Shown: piece after piece, positions 33,360 to 43,352 of the stretch
Position numbering within the stretch: the stretch's first letter is position 1
How the letters are laid out: the number at the start of each line of letters is the position of its first letter
Assembly: GCA_045660445.1 (NCBI GenBank)
Contig: JAZRDR010000008.1
Location: 8,117 to 72,116, forward strand
Direction of reading: 5' to 3'
Source: Faeciplasma sp045660445
Lineage (GTDB): Bacteria > Bacillota > Clostridia > Oscillospirales > Ruminococcaceae
DNA length: 64,000 nucleotides
Position numbers and translations under genes: made by a program
The notes under the pieces: generated by a model
What the model saw: the letters and a program-made list of their open reading frames with translations, nothing else
What the model was told of the DNA's origin: nothing
Databases searched by the model: none

Positions 33360-35648
33360 TCAAACTCCTTCGACGATGAGTTTGCCATCAGCTGCAGTCA
33401 CGTTTATCGTGCGAAGCTTGATCTCACCCGAGGTGATGATAAGGTTTGCGATCTTATCCTCAACTTCCTTGCGGATTACGCGGCGAATATCGCGCGCACC
33501 GTATCTAGCGTTAAACGCAATCGATGCAATAGCTTCTTCAGCGGCACGGTCAAACGTGAACATTATTAGCTTATCAGCCAAAGGTGCTTCCATTTCCTTA
33601 AGCATAAGGTGAGCGATGTCGGCGTAATTCTCTTCGGTAAGAGGGTTGAATACAACTATTTCATCAACACGGCTGATAAATTCAGGTCTTAGGAAATCAC
33701 GCAGGCCTTTCATTGCTCTATCCTTAGAAATATCAGCTTGACTTCTTTCAAAGCCCATACCCGATTTATCGGTTGAACCGGCATTAGAGGTCATAATTAT
33801 GACTGTATTTTCGAACGAAACGCTTCTGCCCTGAGCATCGTTAACTCTGCCCTCGTCCAAAATCTGCAAGAGGATATTCATAACGTCAGGATGAGCTTTT
33901 TCGATCTCGTCGAACAGTACGACAGAATAAGGCTTACGACGCACCTTTTCAGTCAACTGACCTGCTTCGTCATATCCGACATAGCCGGGAGGCGAGCCGA
34001 TAAGACGGGAAACTGTGTGCTTTTCCATATATTCCGACATATCAATGCGGATAAGCGGTTCTGTTGCATCAAAAAGCTCTGCCGCGAGGGTTTTCGCAAG
34101 CTCGGTTTTACCGACACCTGTGGGTCCCACAAAGATAAAGGATGCAGGACGGCGACGGGAAGTAAGCTGAACGCGCGAACGGCGAACTGCCGAGCAAACA
34201 AGATCGATAGCGTCGGGCTGACCTATGATCTTTTTGCTTAAAGCCTCGTGAAGATTTCTTATTTTTGCATATTCAGATTCAACGATCTTATTAGCGGGAA
34301 TGCCCGTCCAAAGCTCTATGACCTTGGAAAGGTCGACATCGGTTACGCAAACCTTATCAGCCTCGAGCTGTGCAACAGCATATTCGCCTTCAAGCTTGGT
34401 TATCTCGGCCTTGGTTTTAACGATATTTTCGTAATCAAGTTCTTCTGCAGATTCAAGCTCGGCAAGGGATGCATTTAACTCAGCGATCTGAGCTTCGAGA
34501 GTTGTTGCTTTTGCAATCTCGGGGCTTCTTATAGAAGCGCAAGCGCAGGATTCATCCAAAAGGTCGATAGCCTTGTCGGGAAGGAATCTATCGTTGATGT
34601 AGCGTTCTGATAAAACGGCGCACATTCTTACAGCGGCATCAGATATCTTAACGCGGTGATAGTTTTCATAGTACTTCTTGATTCCCAAGAGAACTTCAAC
34701 GGTATCGTCAACAGTAGGCTCGGAAACAGTTATAGGCTGGAAGCGGCGCTCGAGCGCAGAATCCTTTTCGATATATTTGCGGTATTCTTTAAAGGTTGTG
34801 GCACCGATGACCTGAAGCTCCCCTCTTGAAAGGGCGGGCTTAAGAATGTTTGCAGCGTTCATTGTGCCTTCGCTGTCCCCTGTTCCGACAAGATTATGAA
34901 CCTCGTCGATAAAGAGGATCACGTTGCCTTCGCGCTTAACTTCCTCGATAAGACCTTTGATGCGGCTTTCAAACTGCCCTCTGAACTGAGTGCCTGCAAC
35001 AAGGGCTGTAAGGTCCAAAAGATAGAGCTGCTTATCTTTAAGGTTGAAAGGAACGTCACCTGCGACGATTTTTTGAGCAATACCCTCGGCAATGGCGGTT
35101 TTACCAACACCGGGCTCGCCTATAAAACAGGGATTATTCTTTTGACGACGGCTTAAAATCTGTATAGCTCTGCCGATCTCACGGTCGCGTCCGATGATAT
35201 TATCAAGCTTGCCTTCGCGCGCTCTACCCGTAAGATTAGTGCAATATGTGGTTAAGAACTTAAGCTCTTGCTGTTCTTTGTTTGATTTTTTATCCTTTTT
35301 ACCTTTGGATTTATCCTTTGCGGATCTCTCACCGTTTTCAGAAGGAGTAATAGAATTCTGATTGGAATTATTTCCGCCAAGCTGACCAAGAAGGTTAGTT
35401 AAGAAGTTAGGCATTGCGCCTGTTCCGCCCATTTCAAAGGAATCACCGTCAGCTTCCATGGTCATGCTTTCCATTAAAGCATCAAGATCCTCTTCAGAAA
35501 TTCCCATCTGCTTCATATAATCATCGACCTGAGTTATGCCCATCTCGCGAGCACAAACAAAGCAAAGGCCTTCATTCTTTTTCTCGTTGCCGTTCATAGT
35601 TGTTATGAAAACGGCAGCAGGACGTTTTTTGCATCTTGAACAAATCAT
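33360..35648 (-). CDS. clpE: ClpE-type AAA+ unfoldase (Clp protease ATP-binding subunit)
   Basis: A 762-residue HSP100 protein. The N-terminal zinc finger (CSRCKKRPAAV then CFVCAREMG) replaces the ClpC N-domain and identifies the ClpE type. A low-complexity Asn/Lys linker follows. AAA-1 has GEPGVGKTA and FIDEVHNL; a shortened coiled-coil middle domain follows; AAA-2 has GPTGVGKTE and FDEIEKAHP. It unfolds substrates for ClpP in the cytosol. It is the last gene of the operon that starts at ruvC. Confidence 0.92.
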   Translation of the reverse strand: MICSRCKKRPAAVFITTMNGNEKKNEGLCFVCAREMGITQVDDYMKQMGISEEDLDALMESMTMEADGDSFEMGGTGAMPNFLTNLLGQLGGNNSNQNSITPSENGERSAKDKSKGKKDKKSNKEQQELKFLTTYCTNLTGRAREGKLDNIIGRDREIGRAIQILSRRQKNNPCFIGEPGVGKTAIAEGIAQKIVAGDVPFNLKDKQLYLLDLTALVAGTQFRGQFESRIKGLIEEVKREGNVILFIDEVHNLVGTGDSEGTMNAANILKPALSRGELQVIGATTFKEYRKYIEKDSALERRFQPITVSEPTVDDTVEVLLGIKKYYENYHRVKISDAAVRMCAVLSERYINDRFLPDKAIDLLDESCACASIRSPEIAKATTLEAQIAELNASLAELESAEELDYENIVKTKAEITKLEGEYAVAQLEADKVCVTDVDLSKVIELWTGIPANKIVESEYAKIRNLHEALSKKIIGQPDAIDLVCSAVRRSRVQLTSRRRPASFIFVGPTGVGKTELAKTLAAELFDATEPLIRIDMSEYMEKHTVSRLIGSPPGYVGYDEAGQLTEKVRRKPYSVVLFDEIEKAHPDVMNILLQILDEGRVNDAQGRSVSFENTVIIMTSNAGSTDKSGMGFERSQADISKDRAMKGLRDFLRPEFISRVDEIVVFNPLTEENYADIAHLMLKEMEAPLADKLIMFTFDRAAEEAIASIAFNARYGARDIRRVIRKEVEDKIANLIITSGEIKLRTINVTAADGKLIVEGV

Positions 35649-35666
35649 TTAGTATCTCCTGAAAAA

Positions 35667-36566
35667 TTAGATAAGTGTGCTTATATCAAGGTTATAGAAA
35701 ATCTTGAAAACGTTAGTCAATTCGATTGTTTGGTTATTTATGAACATCAGCGAGCCGTCGGTCAGATATACTGCCAGGCGAACTGCCAAAACAAGACCGT
35801 AGACAACTATTATGCCCTCGACAATGCCCAAAACCGCACCCAAAAGCGAATTTACCGGCCCTATAAGAGGGATCTTGTTGACAAGCTTGAACGAGTCAGA
35901 CACAGGATTGATTATTAAGCGGAACAAAAGCATTAACAAAAGCCAAACAAGGATCTTAAGCAATCCCTTAACAACGGGAGCTATAAGGTTTTCCTCGGTC
36001 ACCCTTGCGGTTTCTTGCTTGTCACCGCTGATGAATGCGCTTAATACGCTATCAACGCCTTCGGTCGTTCCCTCGATAGAAACGAGCATTTCATTCAAAA
36101 GATCGTTAGAGACTACTCCCCCCAAAAGCGAAGTGAGCATCTTTTCGATAACAGACTCTTCAACCTCAGTTCGGATCTCGTCAGTGTCGCTAACGGCGCC
36201 GTTGTTTTTCATCTCATTTGCGATATTATCGAAGAAATCACCAGCTGAGGAAAGAATGCTTCCCAGCTTTGAATCAGTAATCTCAACACCATAATCGCCT
36301 TCGGTGATAGCTTGCATCGTTATCTCGGAAGCGTCAGTGTCTTCAGAGGTCTTATCTAAAGAGGTAATGACAGCTTCTTTAATAAAATTATCATAGATAA
36401 GCGGTGATGCGATCTCAGCCCCTATCCAGCTTACAAGGATTGAAGCCACGACCAAAACAATAAGAACGACACTTCGTAAGAAGCCGCGCTTTGCGCCGAT
36501 ATATAAGCAAACAAGCATTATGCCGATTATTAAAGCGTCATAAAACCAATAGAGCTGCGATGCCAT
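35667..36566 (-). CDS. CvpA family membrane protein
   Basis: A 299-residue protein. The N-terminus has helices starting YWFYDALIIGIMLVCLYIGAKRG, the CvpA hallmark (colicin V production, YshB). A long acidic extracytoplasmic loop (about residues 60-190) follows, then three helices near the C-terminus (GLLKILVWLLLMLLFRLI, NSLLGAVLGIVEGIIVVYG). The loop is larger than in typical 160-200-residue CvpA proteins. Function unknown, possibly envelope-related. It is 37 nt after the DUF5711 gene. Confidence 0.8.
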   Translation of the reverse strand: MASQLYWFYDALIIGIMLVCLYIGAKRGFLRSVVLIVLVVASILVSWIGAEIASPLIYDNFIKEAVITSLDKTSEDTDASEITMQAITEGDYGVEITDSKLGSILSSAGDFFDNIANEMKNNGAVSDTDEIRTEVEESVIEKMLTSLLGGVVSNDLLNEMLVSIEGTTEGVDSVLSAFISGDKQETARVTEENLIAPVVKGLLKILVWLLLMLLFRLIINPVSDSFKLVNKIPLIGPVNSLLGAVLGIVEGIIVVYGLVLAVRLAVYLTDGSLMFINNQTIELTNVFKIFYNLDISTLI

Positions 36567-36603
36567 ATTGCAAGTCCCCTTTTTTACATGAGATTAGATC
36601 GAT

Positions 36604-37782
36604 TTAATGAACGAAATCGATTCTTTGAATGTTACGATAGCCCATTAAATATACACTGTCATCCAAAACCGCGAAAGCACGGTAGACATCGTCAAGTTGA
36701 GCCGTGGCAAGGGATTCACCTTTACTGCTCACGGCATAGAGGGTTGAATCGGTATTATAATATACTGTGCTGTCGCTGACTGAAATATGATTAACATTAT
36801 CCTCGAGCGTGAGCTGAGTTATATCGGAAGAATCGTGAGTGAATATTGAAATGTTGGTGTGATTTACTCCCACGCTTTCGAATACAAGGGCACATGTGCT
36901 GTCACTTAAGCTATATGATACGAGGTCGAAGTCGAATTTTGAGGTGAAATCGACATCCCCCTCCCTCGAGAAGCGATAGAGCGCATCATCGGCAATGAGC
37001 CAGAAGCCATCGTGAGAATATCCGAGTGCAAAGGTAAGTGCCTTTACGGGAGAAGTTTTAAATTGAATTTCTGTAGAGGAGAAATCGAGTGCGGTGACAC
37101 ACGAATTGAACTCTCCTCCAAGAGCGTATGAGCTTGAGACCAAGCAGCCCCTGCCCGAATCGTCGATCGCGATTGCGGTAATCATATTACCGTCGGCCCA
37201 ATGGAAGATTTCAGAGCCATTGCGATCATAGACTGTTAAATAGGATGAGTATTTATCGGTCGAGGTGACGATTGCAACGCTGCCATCAGCTCCGACTGCG
37301 CCAAGAAGTATCTGATTGGTCAGCTTTTTTGAAAAGATCTGTTTTTTGGAATTGCAGACCATAAAGTTATATCCGCCCAAATCATAAATAAGTGTTCGCT
37401 TTTCAGCAGAAGTTATTATCGGATTTGCATAGGTTGCCTGAACTGAGAAGGAAATATCGCCCGAATGATCATATACATAAAACTCGGTATCGGCAAAAAG
37501 TGTCCATCCGTTGCCAAGAGTGCCGATGGCTGTATTGGTTTTTTTGCTTATGTCGATGGGATAGTTCCCCTCGGCGATAGAGGCTTCGCCAAACTCAGCG
37601 TTTACCTCGGCACGTTCAAGAATACCGTCAAGATAAACGATCCAACGGTCCTGAGTGACGTATATAATTCCAACGACCAAGACAACTGCAAACACGAACA
37701 AAAGGTTTTTGAATGTTCGCTTTGCTTTACGCTTGCGTCTAAGCTTTCGCATATCGGTTTCGAAAGAATTTATGCTTGACAC
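36604..37782 (-). CDS. DUF5711-like membrane-anchored beta-propeller protein
   Basis: A 392-residue protein. A basic N-terminus (RKLRRKRKAKRTFKN) precedes one helix (LLFVFAVVLVVGIIYV), making a type II anchored extracytoplasmic domain. The rest is made of repeated short beta segments (TLFADTEFYVYDHSG, GSVAIVTSTDKYSSYLTVYD, STLYAVSSKGE) suggesting a WD/PQQ-like propeller. Clostridia carry such proteins annotated DUF5711; no role is known. Coupled to truA upstream and cvpA downstream. Confidence 0.65.
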   Translation of the reverse strand: MSSINSFETDMRKLRRKRKAKRTFKNLLFVFAVVLVVGIIYVTQDRWIVYLDGILERAEVNAEFGEASIAEGNYPIDISKKTNTAIGTLGNGWTLFADTEFYVYDHSGDISFSVQATYANPIITSAEKRTLIYDLGGYNFMVCNSKKQIFSKKLTNQILLGAVGADGSVAIVTSTDKYSSYLTVYDRNGSEIFHWADGNMITAIAIDDSGRGCLVSSSYALGGEFNSCVTALDFSSTEIQFKTSPVKALTFALGYSHDGFWLIADDALYRFSREGDVDFTSKFDFDLVSYSLSDSTCALVFESVGVNHTNISIFTHDSSDITQLTLEDNVNHISVSDSTVYYNTDSTLYAVSSKGESLATAQLDDVYRAFAVLDDSVYLMGYRNIQRIDFVH

Positions 37783-37808
37783 TTAGCCTTCCTCCTTCTT
37801 TATGAAAA

Positions 37809-38543
37809 TCAGTAGTATACTTTGTTTAAATACAGTCCCTGAGGGGGGACGGTTTTGCCTGCCTTGGTTCTGTCAAGCGAGGCAATTATAGACGGAATCG
37901 AATCTAAAGGAAGCTTATCATCGTTGATGAACAAAAGCGTTCCCACCATGATGCGCACCATGTTGTATAAAAATCCGTCACCCGAAACGGTGAACTTAAC
38001 GGTATCCCCTTCACGCTCGACCTTGAAATCAAAGATCGTGCGGACGGTTATTTCCTTGTCGCAAGCTGTGGCGCAAAAAGATTTGAAATCGTGTGTGCCG
38101 ATAAAGTCCTTGCAGGCACGATTTAGCTTTTCAGCATCGATCGGGAACCAGCTTCTGTATGCGGTGTCAGCCAAAAATGGCGACTTTATCTCGCTGTTGT
38201 GAATTATATAGACATATTCCTTGCCCTTGCAATCGAATCTTGCGTGGAAGCTATCTTGAGCCTCTTCGCATTCAAGGATGGATATATCGTGCGGCAAAAC
38301 GCCGTTAAGTCCAAAGATGACACCGCGCGGAGTTATATCAGTCTCAAGTGCAACGCTGAACACAAAGTTGTTAGCGTGAACACCGGCATCTGTTCGCGAG
38401 CAGCCGTTTATGGTGACACGCTCGCCCAAGAGCTTGAATATCGCATCCTCGACCGTTCCCTGAACAGTTTTGAGATCCGGTTGGCGTTGGAATCCGTGAT
38501 AGTTAGTGCCCTTAAAGGACATTGTTACTTTATAGTTTGTCAT
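37809..38543 (-). CDS. truA: tRNA pseudouridine(38-40) synthase TruA
   Basis: This 244-residue enzyme modifies the anticodon arm. The catalytic Asp52 lies in GCSRTDAGVHA; other signatures are FKGTNYHGFQRQP, FHARFDCKGKEYVY and GDGFLYNMVRIMVG. The start ATG (38543) overlaps the ecfT stop as ATGA, so translation is coupled; upstream in-frame Met codons are inside ecfT. The ecfA1-ecfA2-ecfT-truA order is common in Firmicutes. Confidence 0.96.
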   Translation of the reverse strand: MTNYKVTMSFKGTNYHGFQRQPDLKTVQGTVEDAIFKLLGERVTINGCSRTDAGVHANNFVFSVALETDITPRGVIFGLNGVLPHDISILECEEAQDSFHARFDCKGKEYVYIIHNSEIKSPFLADTAYRSWFPIDAEKLNRACKDFIGTHDFKSFCATACDKEITVRTIFDFKVEREGDTVKFTVSGDGFLYNMVRIMVGTLLFINDDKLPLDSIPSIIASLDRTKAGKTVPPQGLYLNKVYY

Positions 38544-39349
38544 ATCGGCAACAATCCGTTCAAAACAAAAATTCCTGCGATGAAAATAAGTGTTAATAAT
38601 ACCGAGAGCCAATCACGAGCCGTTGTTTTAAGCTGGCGCATTCTGGTTCTGCCGTCCCCTCCGTGATAGCAGCGGCACTCCATAGCAAGAGCCAGATCCT
38701 CAGCTCTGCGGAAAGCGGAAACGAACAAAGGGATAAGTATCGGAATGAGAGCCTTTGCTCGCTGAATGACCGAGCCGGTTTCTAAATCAGCACCTCTTGC
38801 TTTTTGGGCAGCCATTATCTTATCAGTTTCCTCGATAAGAGTGGGAATGAAGCGCAAAGCTATGGTCATCATCATTGCGATCTCATGCGCGGGGAATTTT
38901 ATCGCTTTTAAGGGAGATAACACGCGCTCAATAGCGTCGGTTAAAGTTATCGGAGAAGTGGTATAGGTTAAAAGTGAGGTTCCGCAAATCAAGAATATGA
39001 TTCTTACAGCCATGAATATCATGGTGCGAACACCCTCTAAGGTGATTGTGAATATCCACCATGAGACGAGGACATTTTCACCCTCTACAAAAAAGAGGTT
39101 TAATATGCCTGTGAAGATGATGATGGGAAGTATTGGTTTAATGCTTTTAAGCATCATTTTTATCGGGATCCCCGAGATGAGAAACGCCATTATCATATAA
39201 ACGATTCCCACACCCAAGCCCAAAAAGCCTGATGCTGAAAAGAGCATAACTATATATAAAGCGGTCAAAAGTAGCTTAATTCTAGGGTCTAATCGGTGAA
39301 TTAAGGATTTTCCGGGGAAATATTGACCGATGGTTATATCCTTTATCAA
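38540..39349 (-). CDS. ecfT: ECF transporter transmembrane motor subunit EcfT
   Basis: This 269-residue membrane protein couples the two ATPases to S components. N-terminal LIHRLDPRIKLLLTALYIV is characteristic. The two coupling motifs are near residues 190-220 (AQKARGADLE) and 235-245 (AMECRCYHGG), of the A-R-G type that contact the ATPases. Five or six helices are predicted. Five nt downstream of ecfA2. Confidence 0.95.
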   Translation of the reverse strand: MIKDITIGQYFPGKSLIHRLDPRIKLLLTALYIVMLFSASGFLGLGVGIVYMIMAFLISGIPIKMMLKSIKPILPIIIFTGILNLFFVEGENVLVSWWIFTITLEGVRTMIFMAVRIIFLICGTSLLTYTTSPITLTDAIERVLSPLKAIKFPAHEIAMMMTIALRFIPTLIEETDKIMAAQKARGADLETGSVIQRAKALIPILIPLFVSAFRRAEDLALAMECRCYHGGDGRTRMRQLKTTARDWLSVLLTLIFIAGIFVLNGLLPI

Positions 39350-39354
39350 GATGA

Positions 39355-40215
39355 TTATCCTTTCTTTTGCTCCAAAAGTTTGAGTATAAGGTCTTTAGCG
39401 TAATTCACAGAGTAAACCTCGTCGCTAAAGTCGATGCCCATTTCTTTGAGCTTGACAAAAACTCGTGTTATCTGAGGGACGGTAAGGCCCATGTCGGTAA
39501 GTTCCTTAGCTTTTGCAAAAACCTTCTCTGGAGTGTCGTACATAATAACATTCGATTCGCCCATTACGAGAATTTTAGAAACGGTTTTTGCCACATCCTC
39601 CATCGAGTGAGAAACGAGCATTACTGTGTTGCCTTTTTCCTTGTGATAATCCTTTATAAGTCCCAAAATGCGGTCGCGGCCGTGAGGGTCGAGTCCTGCG
39701 GTGGGTTCGTCAAGGATCAAAACCTTCGGTTCCATTGCCATAACACCCGCGATTGCAACACGGCGTTTTTGTCCGCCCGAAAGCTCGAAGGGGGATTTAT
39801 TCAAAACCTCGGGCTTTAAGCCGACAAGGCGTGCGGTTTCTTTAACTCGGCGGTCGATCTCGTCATCACTCAAGCCCATATTTTTTGGGCCAAAGGAGAT
39901 GTCTTTATAAACCGTTTCCTCGAACAGCTGATATTCGGGATATTGGAATACAAGTCCAACCTTAAAGCGAATATCGCGCAAGCGGTGTTTATCAGCGAAA
40001 AGCTCTTCGCCATCAACGTAAACCTTGCCCGAGGTGGGCTTTAAAAGGCCATTGAAGTGCTGAATGAGGGTTGACTTGCCCGAGCCTGTGTGGCCGATGA
40101 TGCCGACCATTTCCCCCTCTTCGATATCGAGGTTTATGTTGTCTAATGCTACCTTGCGAAAAGGTGTCCCCTCGCCGTAAACATATGTTAAATTTTCAGT
40201 TTTTAATATTCCCAA
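39355..40215 (-). CDS. ecfA2: ECF transporter ATP-binding subunit EcfA2
   Basis: This 286-residue ABC ATPase has Walker A GHTGSGKST, Q-loop VFQYPEYQLFEETV, signature LSGGQKRRVAIAGVMAMEP, Walker B LILDEPTAG and H-loop VSHS. The alanine-rich signature neighbour and the C-terminal MGLTVPQITRVF domain are typical of EcfA2. It forms the EcfA1A2T motor. Confidence 0.95.
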   Translation of the reverse strand: MGILKTENLTYVYGEGTPFRKVALDNINLDIEEGEMVGIIGHTGSGKSTLIQHFNGLLKPTSGKVYVDGEELFADKHRLRDIRFKVGLVFQYPEYQLFEETVYKDISFGPKNMGLSDDEIDRRVKETARLVGLKPEVLNKSPFELSGGQKRRVAIAGVMAMEPKVLILDEPTAGLDPHGRDRILGLIKDYHKEKGNTVMLVSHSMEDVAKTVSKILVMGESNVIMYDTPEKVFAKAKELTDMGLTVPQITRVFVKLKEMGIDFSDEVYSVNYAKDLILKLLEQKKG

Positions 40216-40222
40216 CTTAGTT

Positions 40223-41077
40223 TCAGCCTTTCTTTAAAAGCTTATAGAGTGCCTGAACACACTCTTCCTCTGAGATGATGTCGTTTGCAATAGGGAGTCC
40301 GCAATCGATGAGTGCGTGTGTAAGCTTGGTGACCTGTGGGACATCGAGTCCAACGGATTTTAATAGCTTAAGCTGTGAAAAGACCTTTTTAGGCTCGTCA
40401 TCCAAAATGATCTTGCCGCTATCCATAACAACAACTCGTCCTGCTTGCGCAGCCTCCTCCATATAGTGAGTGATGAGGATTATCGTTACACCCATGGAGT
40501 TGAGCTGTTTAATAGTTTTCATTATTTCCCGTCTGCCGATCGGGTCGAGCATTGCTGTGGGCTCGTCCATAACGATACACTCGGGGCTTAAAGCCAAAAC
40601 GCCTGCAATGTCGATTCGCTGTTTTTGTCCGCCCGAGAGCTTGTGCGGAGCATGCTCGCGGTATTTATACATTCCGACTGTGTTAAGGGCTTCGTCGACC
40701 TTACGTCTTATCTCGCTCGGCTCGACACCGACGTTTTCAAGAGCGAAGGCAACGTCCTCCTCGACGATAGTGGCAACTATCTGATTATCGGGATTTTGAA
40801 AGACCATTCCAACGGTTTTTCTTATGTCGAAAAGGTTATTTTCGTCCTTGGTGTTCATACCGTTGATGAAAATGTCGCCCGATTCGGGGAGATTTATTGC
40901 GTTGAACATTTTGGCAAGGGTGGATTTTCCCGAGCCGTTGTGACCCAAGATCGCAACAAACTCTCCTCGCTTTATGTCTAAGGATAGGTCGGATATGACT
41001 GTATTTTTAACAGGAGGCTCTTCATAATCGTTCATATATGAAAAGCTGACGTTTTTAACTTCGATAAAATTACTCAT
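40223..41077 (-). CDS. ecfA1: ECF transporter ATP-binding subunit EcfA1
   Basis: This 284-residue ABC ATPase has Walker A GHNGSGKST, Q-loop VFQNPDNQIVATIVEEDVAF (the EcfA1 hallmark), signature LSGGQKQRIDIAGVLA, Walker B CIVMDEPTAMLDP and H-loop ITHYMEEA. The Shine-Dalgarno is AGGAACTTAAA. It pairs with EcfA2 seven nt downstream. Confidence 0.95.
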   Translation of the reverse strand: MSNFIEVKNVSFSYMNDYEEPPVKNTVISDLSLDIKRGEFVAILGHNGSGKSTLAKMFNAINLPESGDIFINGMNTKDENNLFDIRKTVGMVFQNPDNQIVATIVEEDVAFALENVGVEPSEIRRKVDEALNTVGMYKYREHAPHKLSGGQKQRIDIAGVLALSPECIVMDEPTAMLDPIGRREIMKTIKQLNSMGVTIILITHYMEEAAQAGRVVVMDSGKIILDDEPKKVFSQLKLLKSVGLDVPQVTKLTHALIDCGLPIANDIISEEECVQALYKLLKKG

Positions 41078-41094
41078 TTTAAGTTCCTGAAATA

Positions 41095-41958
41095 TTATTT
41101 CTGCCAGATTGCAGTGCTTCCTGCGGGAAGGGGCATATTCGATTCCTCGACGGGAAGTCCGATCTCATCAGCTGTAACACGTCCGCCGAACTGCTTGGTT
41201 AAAACATTATCGAGCATATATGCCATTACAGAGGGCGAAAGACCGGTCGTGTAACTATTGAGGACGAAGAATAAGGGATCATCACTTAAAACGCCCTTGC
41301 AGAGCTTGATAAGATCGTATATGCAATCTTCAAGCTTCCAAACCTCGCCCGAGGGTCCTCTTCCATAGCTTGGGGGATCCATGATGATAGCATCATAACG
41401 CTTGCCGCGACGAATCTCTCGCTCGACAAACTTTTCGCAGTCATCAACTATCCAGCGGATTGGCTTTTCGGTCAAGTTAGAGGCAGCGGCATTTTCACGC
41501 GCCCACTGAACCATACCCTTTGAAGCGTCAACGTGGCACACGCTTGCGCCCGCATTGGCACAGGCAAGTGTTGCTCCGCCTGTATAGGCAAAGAGGTTTA
41601 ATACGTTTATCGGTCTGCCTGCATCTTTAATTAGCTGGGACATATAATCCCAGTTGACAGCCTGCTCGGGGAAAAGTCCTGTGTGCTTAAAGCCCGTGGG
41701 ACGAATGATGAAGTTAAGATCACCGTATGAAATCGTCCAGCTTTCAGGGAGCTTGCGGCGATATTCCCACTCTCCCCCGCCCTTGTTTGAGCGGTGATAT
41801 ATAGCATCAGCATTTTTCCACAAGGGATTGCGGCGATCTGTCCTCCAGATTATCTGAGGGTCGGGTCTGACAAGGGTTTTGCCCTTCCAGGATTCGAGCT
41901 TTTCGCCATCAGAGGTGTCAATAATTTTATAATCAATCCAGTTTGAAGCTATTCTCAA
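41095..41958 (-). CDS. Class I SAM-dependent rRNA methyltransferase (RlmI/RlmK-like)
   Basis: This 287-residue Rossmann methyltransferase resembles COG1092 23S rRNA cytosine-C5 or guanine-N7 enzymes. It lacks an N-terminal PUA domain. Motifs: NLFAYTGGATLACANAGASVCHVD for AdoMet binding and IIMDPPSYGRGPSGEVW, the DPPxY-type catalytic motif. The exact target is unknown. Its ATG overlaps the glmM stop (ATGA), so the two are translationally coupled. Confidence 0.85.
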   Translation of the reverse strand: MRIASNWIDYKIIDTSDGEKLESWKGKTLVRPDPQIIWRTDRRNPLWKNADAIYHRSNKGGGEWEYRRKLPESWTISYGDLNFIIRPTGFKHTGLFPEQAVNWDYMSQLIKDAGRPINVLNLFAYTGGATLACANAGASVCHVDASKGMVQWARENAAASNLTEKPIRWIVDDCEKFVEREIRRGKRYDAIIMDPPSYGRGPSGEVWKLEDCIYDLIKLCKGVLSDDPLFFVLNSYTTGLSPSVMAYMLDNVLTKQFGGRVTADEIGLPVEESNMPLPAGSTAIWQK

Positions 41959-43322
41959 TTTAAATCTCCTTCTCCTAAATGGTCTTTAACCACTTTTGCG
42001 ATCGCATGGGCATATTGATATGTAATATCACTGTCCTTAGCCTCAACCATCACACGAACCAAAGGCTCGGTTCCCGATTCGCGGACGAAAACTCTGCCGT
42101 CGGATCCGAGTTTTTCTTGGCAGAAAGCAATGATCTCGTTTATCTCATCAACCTTATTCCATGTGCCCTTGCATTCGGAACGGAGTCTGACGTTGAGCAA
42201 AATCTGAGGGTAAGGTGTGAAGACGTTGGCAAGATCACTTAGCTTTTTGCCGGAGCGTGCAAGGATCTCGAGGACCTTGGCGCCTGAAAGCTCGCCGTCA
42301 CCGGTGGTTCCGCAATCGGTTAAGATGATGTGGCCTGACTGCTCGCCGCCAAGATTGTAGCCGCCCAAAAGCATGCGTTCAAGAACGTATCTGTCGCCAA
42401 TTTTCGATGAGGTTGAAACAACGATTCCGTTTTCCTTTGCCCAGCGGAAGAAACCAAGGTTTGTCATCTGGGTGACAACGCAGGTGTTGGCGTTCAAGCA
42501 CTCGCGATTTTTCATATCAAGCGCCAGAAGTGCGATCATTTTGTCGCCATCAACGATCTCGCCCTTTTCATCTATTATAAGGCAACGGTCAGCGTCACCA
42601 TCGAAGGCAAGGCCTGCAACACAGCGGTTTTCGATAACTGTTTTCTTGAGCATTTCAAGATGAGTCGAGCCGCAACCTTCGTTTATATTAATTCCGTTGG
42701 GAGTGTTGTTGATGAAAATAGCATTAGCGCCGATTCCCTTGAAGAACTTTTCGGCACAAGAATATGCAGCACCGTTTGCGCAATCGATAGCGACTTTCAT
42801 TCTGTTAAGGTCGGTGTCGATCTTTTTGATGAGATGTCTTACATAATCCCACTCGGCATTCTTTTCATATATTACTCTGCCGATATTATCATTCCCCTCG
42901 CCCGTAAGCTTTTCGGGAGTGTCAAGTACCAAAGCTTCGATCTCGGCCTCGACATCATCGGGGAGCTTATAGCCCGTTGATGCAAAGAGCTTTATTCCAT
43001 TGAATTCATAAGAATTGTGGGATGCGGAGATGACGATACCTGCATCGGCACCATATTTTGTTGTTAAGTATGCAACGGCAGGAGTTGGAATAACGCCCAA
43101 AATGTGAACGTCTGCTCCGACAGAGCAGATGCCTGCAACAAGTGCAGCTTCTAAAACATCGCCTGAAATGCGGGTGTCCTTGCCGATAAGTATTTTAGCT
43201 TTGTGATGATTTTTTGCAGAAAGAGTGAGTGCTGCTGCCTTGCCGATAAGCATAGCAGTTTCGGTGGTAAGCTCGGTTATTGCGACGCCTCTTGCGCCGT
43301 CAGTTCCAAAAAGTCTTCCCAT
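41955..43322 (-). CDS. glmM: Phosphoglucosamine mutase
   Basis: This 455-residue enzyme converts glucosamine 6-phosphate to the 1-phosphate on the route to UDP-GlcNAc and peptidoglycan. Begins GRLFGTDGARG; the phosphoserine loop is VISASHNSYEFNG with Ser101; the metal loop is AFDGDADRCL; the sugar loop GGEQSGHI; the phosphate site RESGTEPLVRVMVEA. Complete and of normal length. Confidence 0.97.
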   Translation of the reverse strand: MGRLFGTDGARGVAITELTTETAMLIGKAAALTLSAKNHHKAKILIGKDTRISGDVLEAALVAGICSVGADVHILGVIPTPAVAYLTTKYGADAGIVISASHNSYEFNGIKLFASTGYKLPDDVEAEIEALVLDTPEKLTGEGNDNIGRVIYEKNAEWDYVRHLIKKIDTDLNRMKVAIDCANGAAYSCAEKFFKGIGANAIFINNTPNGININEGCGSTHLEMLKKTVIENRCVAGLAFDGDADRCLIIDEKGEIVDGDKMIALLALDMKNRECLNANTCVVTQMTNLGFFRWAKENGIVVSTSSKIGDRYVLERMLLGGYNLGGEQSGHIILTDCGTTGDGELSGAKVLEILARSGKKLSDLANVFTPYPQILLNVRLRSECKGTWNKVDEINEIIAFCQEKLGSDGRVFVRESGTEPLVRVMVEAKDSDITYQYAHAIAKVVKDHLGEGDLN

Positions 43323-43352
43323 TATATAAACAGTTCCCTTCTTGTGATATGA

